NCBI RefSeq assembly: GCF_050624435.1
Contig: NC_134546.1
Span: 16,081,001 to 16,145,000, forward strand
DNA: 64,000 nucleotides
Source: Tenrec ecaudatus
Taxonomy: Eukaryota; Chordata; Mammalia; Afrosoricida; Tenrecidae
Direction of reading: 5' to 3'
This document shows positions 36,845 to 64,000 of this stretch, one piece after another. The number at the start of each line of letters is the position of its first letter. The first letter of the stretch is position 1. The notes under the pieces were generated by a model, which did no database searches, had not been told where the DNA came from, and was given only the letters and a program-made list of their open reading frames with translations. The position numbers were made by a program, and so were the translations under genes.

Positions 36845-39800
36845 TATCCCTGAAACGAAATATCTAATTTACTACTGGTGTGTCAGTAAAGTCAACACTG
36901 TACTTGGAGGACAATATAATTTGTTCTATTTTACTTAAGGCACTAAAAAACACTACAAGTATGGGGTGGGGGGGTGGTTTCTAAATTAGTTTTTCAAATA
37001 AACAAAAAAAAAACTTTAAATTGTTAACAGCACACTGATCTCATAACCAAGAACAGAAGTTGGAAAGCCTACAGAGATTTCCAGTGGTTGCTAGATCTCT
37101 ACATAGCAGCAGAGAAAGTAAACAATAAAATGAATATTGGGCTTATATTTTATTCAGAGGATAAATGGAAAAACTGAGATAAAATTCAAAGCATATACGC
37201 TTGAACTTTCAAAACAACCCCAAGTACAAAGTTTGATAGGGGAAAATAAAATAAGCCCCAAGTCCTAAATAAACTTTACTAGGTTGGCTTATTCAAGTCT
37301 AATAGAGAAACTAGAATTTAATGTAATTTCTCTTGCCTACAAAGTAAGCATTTTTATCTAAAATAGCTACCATCCCAGTAAGTATATTACGTCAAGGCAG
37401 TGTATGAACTTTCCAATGAGTCCCGCTCACAGTGAGCTTGTCATACTAACACAGCAGTGCAGGGTGGCTGCCCTCTACCAAGGACAACACGGTCACCTTA
37501 AGGAGGATGACAAATTGCAGTGATATTGACACAACAGGCTTTTGTGGCTTGGATGTCAACCTTTGGGTCTCATGAATTAAGACTGTTAAGTACCAAGGAG
37601 CTAACCCAGCTCACGTTACTGTTTCTATCTTCTCCCCCTTCAGGTATAATTTACCTAGATTTCTAAATGACTAATTACTTATATTCCCTGGGAATTCTGG
37701 CCATTTTCCTTCCAGGGCACCAATATATTTATCTGCAATTCAAAATATACAAAGCCGAGTGACAAGGCAAAACTTACCTTCTAGGTAGTCCATGTATACA
37801 ACAGCCATTAATGTTTAAAAATATGACTTTCTTGATGTGCTTTATTTAGGGGCTTAGGTTTATAGATTAATGGATACTTCTAAATTATTCATTACACCAC
37901 AAAATGCTAAAGCATATAGTAAGATATGCTTTTACCCAAATAAACACAAATGCTTTTTAATTTTATACGAACACATACAGGCAGGTGGATATAGAAAGGG
38001 CAAGGAAATGACTATAGTTCTATCCTAAGAGCGTCTCTCAAATTCACCAAGCTCTATTTTCACCTCTTAAGGAAACATCTATAGTTCATATTCAAAATGC
38101 TGTATAATAGCATTTTATTAGAAATGTGAATCTTAGAATCGAGTCATTGAGTTGTAGTAATACAAATTGCATAAATGTGCCTTTCTAACCTTGAAAATCA
38201 TCACATAAGCACACACACTCACTTGCGCACACATACTCACGCAGGTTCTGCTCAGGGGTCAGCTATCACTTTTCTGTACATGATTACAAGATTGGTGTAG
38301 CGCTCCAGGGTGTTTTTAAAAATGAGAGAACGCGTCAGATAAATCATGCTTCTTTCCTTTATCCAAAAAAATCTGAATAATTTCCCCTACTTCCCCCTCC
38401 CAATGAAAAGTGGTCTCCTAACTTGAGAAGGCATCATTTCTTGGCCATTAGTAAGCACTCAGTAAGAGCAAATTGCTGATTTGGGAGAATTTAAGAAAAA
38501 ACTTCATGAAGAGCAGAGCTGGATTTTATGCCAAGAAACGCGCCTGTGGAAAAAGTGTGTGGTGTTGGCCTAGGCCTTGCTGCAGAGCAACCAGGAAAGT
38601 GGAGCGCGGAGCCGGGGCTCCCCTCTCCCAGAGACAAACAGCCCAGTTTTCTCCGGCCGCCCTGGCATAACCCAGTCTCCTGCTGCAAGCACTAGCAACA
38701 GAGAGTTCAGTTTGCTTGTGTCTAAAAGGCATCTCTGTTCTATGAGAATTCTCAGCTACACAGCAACTTTATATCTGAGATACATGTTGTCTTGCTACTC
38801 AACCAACTCAAATATCCTTCGTTAGCTACAAACAAGGCTATTACTGCGAAAACTTTGTAAACAGACTGGAGAGACTACCTGTGAAGTGTGGTAGTCAGAG
38901 CATGGCCTTTTTTTCCTCCAATCTTTCTAAAACAACCAGAATGTGGGGAGGGAAGCATGTACGGTTTGAAAGTTTATGATGAAATCATTTCTCTGTCTTT
39001 TTTAAAGCAACACTAAAGAACAGACATTCAACATCAGAAATGTTTACTGACTACACAACTCTTTTTAATATGAATGGACTATTGATTTGAATGACGTGAA
39101 ATATATGCCATTGAAACTGTTAAAAACAACAACAGAAAGAAATGTTTAGTAACAACTAAACTAAGCATGGGCTACATTCTGAGGACAATACAGTCTTTAA
39201 TGCAGCTACAAAAAGTATATACAAGTCAGCAGATTGTTTCAAAATGCAACTCCCAGCAAGTTTTTGGTGATTATTCACAGTTCACTTAAGAGTCACTGGA
39301 CTTACAAGACATAAGGAAGAAATAACTAGTTGGCCCAGTAAACTATAACATTCAATTCAAAGAACAGAACACTGAAGCAAAGCGAGGATGATTCTAAAAT
39401 TTCCAGTTCACAAGAAGGATTACTTAAACAAATACCAAGTTTTATTTAGGCAAAATCATTCCATCATAGAACATTTTAAAAGCTAACAGGATCTCTTCTA
39501 TATTCGTTCTGAAAACTCGTACAGTCAGAAGGAATTTCAGAACCCCCTAAGATGTTCTCACCAGCCATGATTGACAGTACATCTCGTAACATCTGATGTC
39601 AAGCTCTTACAGATCTGTTACTATGACCTAACCTGCACGCCTGCTCGTTAGGTGTGATTCCTACTGTAACCCTGGTTAGGACTGGTTTGGAGCTAATAGT
39701 ACCCAGTCTTGCTGGTTGTCGTCATCACCGATCTGAAGAGAGGACTTAACTAAATTTAAAGGAGGGAGATAGAATGGAAGAATAAGATTTGTGCTAACAG

Positions 39801-40062
39801 CGAGAACAAAGTAATCTGACATCTGTTTCCAAGGGTGAAACACCCTGTCTGGCATTCCTGTATACAGGATCATTGACTAACTATGTTGCTATGAGAAGAC
39901 TAAATATCTTTACCCTTCCCTTCAATGTCTTTGGCCTTCACAAATTCAATGTTATTTTGAATAAATTATTTTTAAATGACATTGTGCTTTTTCGAAAAAT
40001 CACTTATGTTGTAGCACACAAGAGTTAAAATGAACACTTTTAGTCTTTCTCTTTTATTGCTG
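36845..40062. other. Repeat-poor 3' flank of GFPT1
   Basis: No gene and no clear young repeat, except a weak LINE 3'-end-like fragment at about 39040-39130 (acacaactctt.. gaaactgttaaaaac). Minus-strand AATAAA hexamers at 39441-39446 and 37841-37846 could end longer GFPT1 transcripts. The contrast with the repeat-dense sequence below 36.8 kb suggests some constraint, but this was not measured. Confidence 0.4.
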
Positions 40063-42222
40063 TTTTTTTTAAAAAAAGTTCCCCTAAAAAGTCCCCTTGG
40101 AGGCACGTCTCTGTTCTCCTCGTCTCCTGGGCCCTCCCCGCTGTCAGCCTGGACCATGGTACCAAGCTCCTCAATGCTCTGCCTCCAGACTCAGCTTCCT
40201 CAAGTCGTCCCCCACAAAGGCAGGCTGCAAATCTCATCCCACCACCTCCAAGGCTCCAAGGAAACCCTGACCCACAAGCTCTCTGTGGACTTTCTGCTCA
40301 GGCCCTTCCAAATGTAACTGTACACAAAATCCTCCAGGGAAAAAATGAACAGATCAGATTACAGAAAAATTAGCTCTCTCTGCAAAAATCCACCATTAAC
40401 AAGAGGTGAATGGCAACACAGAAAAAAGGATCTGCAATGTACATGACAAAGGACAACTATGTTAAGTAGGTAAAGACCTAAAAATCATTAACAAGAATGA
40501 TAGGAAAGTGGGGAAAGGGACATTAGGAAAAAATCACCCCGGAAGAAAAGACTTAAAAGGAGGGAGGGAGGTGGGAGAAAGGAAAACAGGAAAAGGCACG
40601 GACAAAGGGCAAAGTGAAGACAGAGGAAGCGAAGGTGCAGAACACAGAAAATGCAAAGAGGGAAGCTGTAGCAAACGGGACGCCCTCTTCCCTCAGTACC
40701 AGGCCAAGCGCAATGCTCTTCCCTCAGTACCAGGCCGAGCGCAATGCTCTTCCCTCAGTACCAGGCTGAGCGCAATGCTCTTCCCTCAGTACCAGGCCGA
40801 GCGCAATGCTCTTCCCTCAGTACCAGGCCGAGCGCAATGCTCTTCCCTCAGTACCAGGCCGAGCGCAATGCTCTTCCCTCAGTACCAGGCCGAGCGCAAT
40901 GCTCTTCCCTCAGTACCAGGCCGAGCGCAATGCTCTTCCCTCAGTACCAGGCCGAGCGCAATGCTCTTCCCTCAGTACCAGGCCGAGCGCAATGCTCTTC
41001 CCTCAGTACCAGGCCGAGCGCAATGCTCTTCCCTCAGTACCAGGCCGAGCGCAATGCTCTTCCCTCAGTACCAGGCCGAGCGCAATGCTCTTCCCTCAGT
41101 ACCAGGTCGAGCGCAATGCTCTTCCCTCAGTACCAGGTCGAGCGCAATGCTTCTGAGGCTCGTGTACCATGTTCATTTACTCAAATGATTGTTCAAAGCA
41201 CTTGGAGATCATCCCAACTGACACCGACATAGCAGCTTTCTGCAAGGAAAGAGGCAAAGTAGCGAATCACTGCAGGAGGCTCTTCCTGGGACAAAATTGC
41301 TGAGGTATGGATGACATCAACATATCGGTACTGATTGCATGAGGATAGCAGCTCTCGGTTGTGATTTCAAAGAACAAAATAACATGTCAATCAGCAGCTA
41401 CATAAAAAATAAACCTACATATACAAGGAAATTTTTTAAAAATTTAAACACTTCTGGGAGATGGGAAAACAAGGAGTAAGAAGCCTATATGTACCCCCAC
41501 CCCCATCTTCAAATTGAGAACCATACTGCGAGCGTCCTTCGCAGTTCCAGTTTCCACTTTGTGCTCCATGCGTGTGCAAACCTGTTTTGCTAAGGGTTGA
41601 GGAAAACCGACACATACTGTAATCATTTGCAGCCTAAATTGTCTTGACGTAGATTCTTCCCAGCACAGAGTGTGAAAAATGGAGGTGGACCTAGCTTATA
41701 TATGAATACCCCCAAGAAAAGTTTTCAATTTTTCTGTTTGATTTCAAAACAGAACAGAAACCAGTTTCACAATCAATGACAGCGTCTTCTCTTTGTGTAG
41801 AACTTAGAAGGAATCGTAAATGGTCAAGTGCGCGTTCGGGGCGTTGCCACGGGTTTGAGACAGCCCGCTTCTCTCCACTACCCTTTCACTAGCCAGAACA
41901 GCAGGGTGAAACACAAGCCAACGGTTTTAACAGTATACAGCCCTCCCACATTGAGTGCCCAAAAGTGCAACAGAAAATGACAGTTAAAATCTCTTTTTGA
42001 CATAGATCCCAATATAGATTCCATTATTCAAACTCCCGTACAGATTACTGGAAAAATATAAGAGGTAATTTTCACAAAAACCACTAATTGAGTGGAATAA
42101 TTATAACCGATATATAAATAAAGATTTACTAAAAAAGGCTTAAAAGGGTGATACTTGAAATCAAGGTTTTAAATACAAAAGGTGTCTTGTGTTGCTCAAC
42201 CGCCCCGAGTCCCGGATGTTCT
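40063..42222 (-). other. GFPT1: Probable GFPT1 3' UTR (end not fixed)
   Basis: Downstream of the stop the sequence is repeat-poor and AT-rich, as in a long 3' UTR, apart from a (GT)n tract upstream at 42310 and the minisatellite at 40685-41149. The first canonical AATAAA on the minus strand reads at 40063-40068. Further ones are at 39441-39446 and 37841-37846, so alternative longer ends are possible. The UTR call is inference from position; no transcript evidence is available. Confidence 0.5.
40685..41149. repeat. Minisatellite, 31-bp unit x 15
   Basis: Fifteen head-to-tail copies of a 31-bp unit (ctcttccctcagtaccagg + ccgagcgcaatg). Internal copies are identical. Variants sit at the edges: copy 1 has ccaagcg, copy 3 ctgagcg, and the last two gtcgagcg. 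The unit has no stop in any forward frame and 31 is not a multiple of 3. The array is therefore open in all three forward frames, and each frame cycles through the same 31-residue peptide (MLFPQYQAERNALPSVPGRA..). Not a gene: no conserved protein is recognised, and the frames are equivalent. Confidence 0.97.
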
Positions 42223-63570
<21,348 letters not shown>

Positions 63571-64000
63571 CTGGGGAGGGAACCGCCGCGCATTAGCAAC
63601 ATTGATCACGATCGAGTAGCCAATGTGACATGTCACAGACATCCAGCTCCCAAAGTTTAGTTCACACAAGTGCACTGCTCTTTTGCACTAGTTTATCAAC
63701 ACATCTGAATCTTAGGTGTGGCACATACAAGCATTCTTCTTTTAGCCAAACTCACTCTCAAAGTCTGCCTGACCACTTCCAAAAGCAAGCCATTTTAAAA
63801 GACACTTTCGTACTTGGCGAACAACATTTCTCAATAGATTACTTCTCTCACATTGTGAATTAATAAGGGGAGGGAAAATCAGAAAAGATTTCACATTCCA
63901 TATCCAAAATCCACTCTTGAGCACTGCTAGTTTCCACGCGCTTGTCACTGAGGTGTACCAGTGCACATTAACATGCACACCATGCCACCTCCTCAGGGGC
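63571..64000. other. GFPT1 intron, upstream part
   Basis: Intron sequence to the window edge; no further exon is visible. Confidence 0.5.

Noticed and set aside
40685-41149. CRISPR-like array
   Set aside because: The units are contiguous with no unique spacers, in a mammalian genome; it is a minisatellite.
40508-41188. 226-codon ORF with a repeated peptide
   Set aside because: It is the minisatellite read in one of three equivalent open frames; no conserved protein and opposite strand to GFPT1.

Overview
The window is mammalian nuclear DNA, most likely from a tenrec (Afrotheria, close to Echinops telfairi). Four things point there. Many tRNA-derived SINEs carry the AfroSINE-type 3' core. 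Sense and antisense RTE/BovB fragments are common. A lineage-type LINE-like family ends in an AATAAAATGA tail. Two hAT transposons match SPIN, a horizontally transferred family known from tenrecs and only a few other tetrapods. The species call is inference; the repeat families are read from the sequence and matched to remembered families.

Gene content: one gene is certain. GFPT1 (glutamine:fructose-6-phosphate amidotransferase 1, the entry enzyme of the hexosamine pathway) runs on the minus strand. Its last 14 coding exons lie between 63570 and 42223. All exon phases join without a break, giving 518 codons plus a stop, from the end of the glutaminase domain through both sugar-isomerase (SIS) domains to the C-terminal catalytic lysine. 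The 54-bp muscle-type alternative exon is present at 62482-62535. The first part of the gene lies beyond 64000. No other protein-coding gene is supported.

Layout. 1-36.8 kb: intergenic sequence dense with nested transposons, including LINE-like 3' ends, AfroSINEs, BovB, ERVL-type solitary LTRs, SPIN and simple repeats; nearly every long ORF there is chance or repeat-derived. 36.8-42.2 kb: repeat-poor 3' flank and probable 3' UTR of GFPT1, carrying a 15-copy, 31-bp minisatellite. 42.2-64 kb: GFPT1 exons and introns. The introns hold SINEs, an ERVL LTR, mariner-type MITEs (one split by a small retrocopy), a U6/LINE chimera and a short 120-bp mariner-like element with almost intact inverted repeats.

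Nothing here forms an operon-like or novel multi-gene system. The interest lies in the alternative exon, the SPIN copies whose age is bracketed by nested LINE insertions, clean insertion/empty-site pairs for the LTRs, an apparently inverted 5' end of a long BovB copy, the chimeric U6 insertion and the frame-cycling minisatellite.
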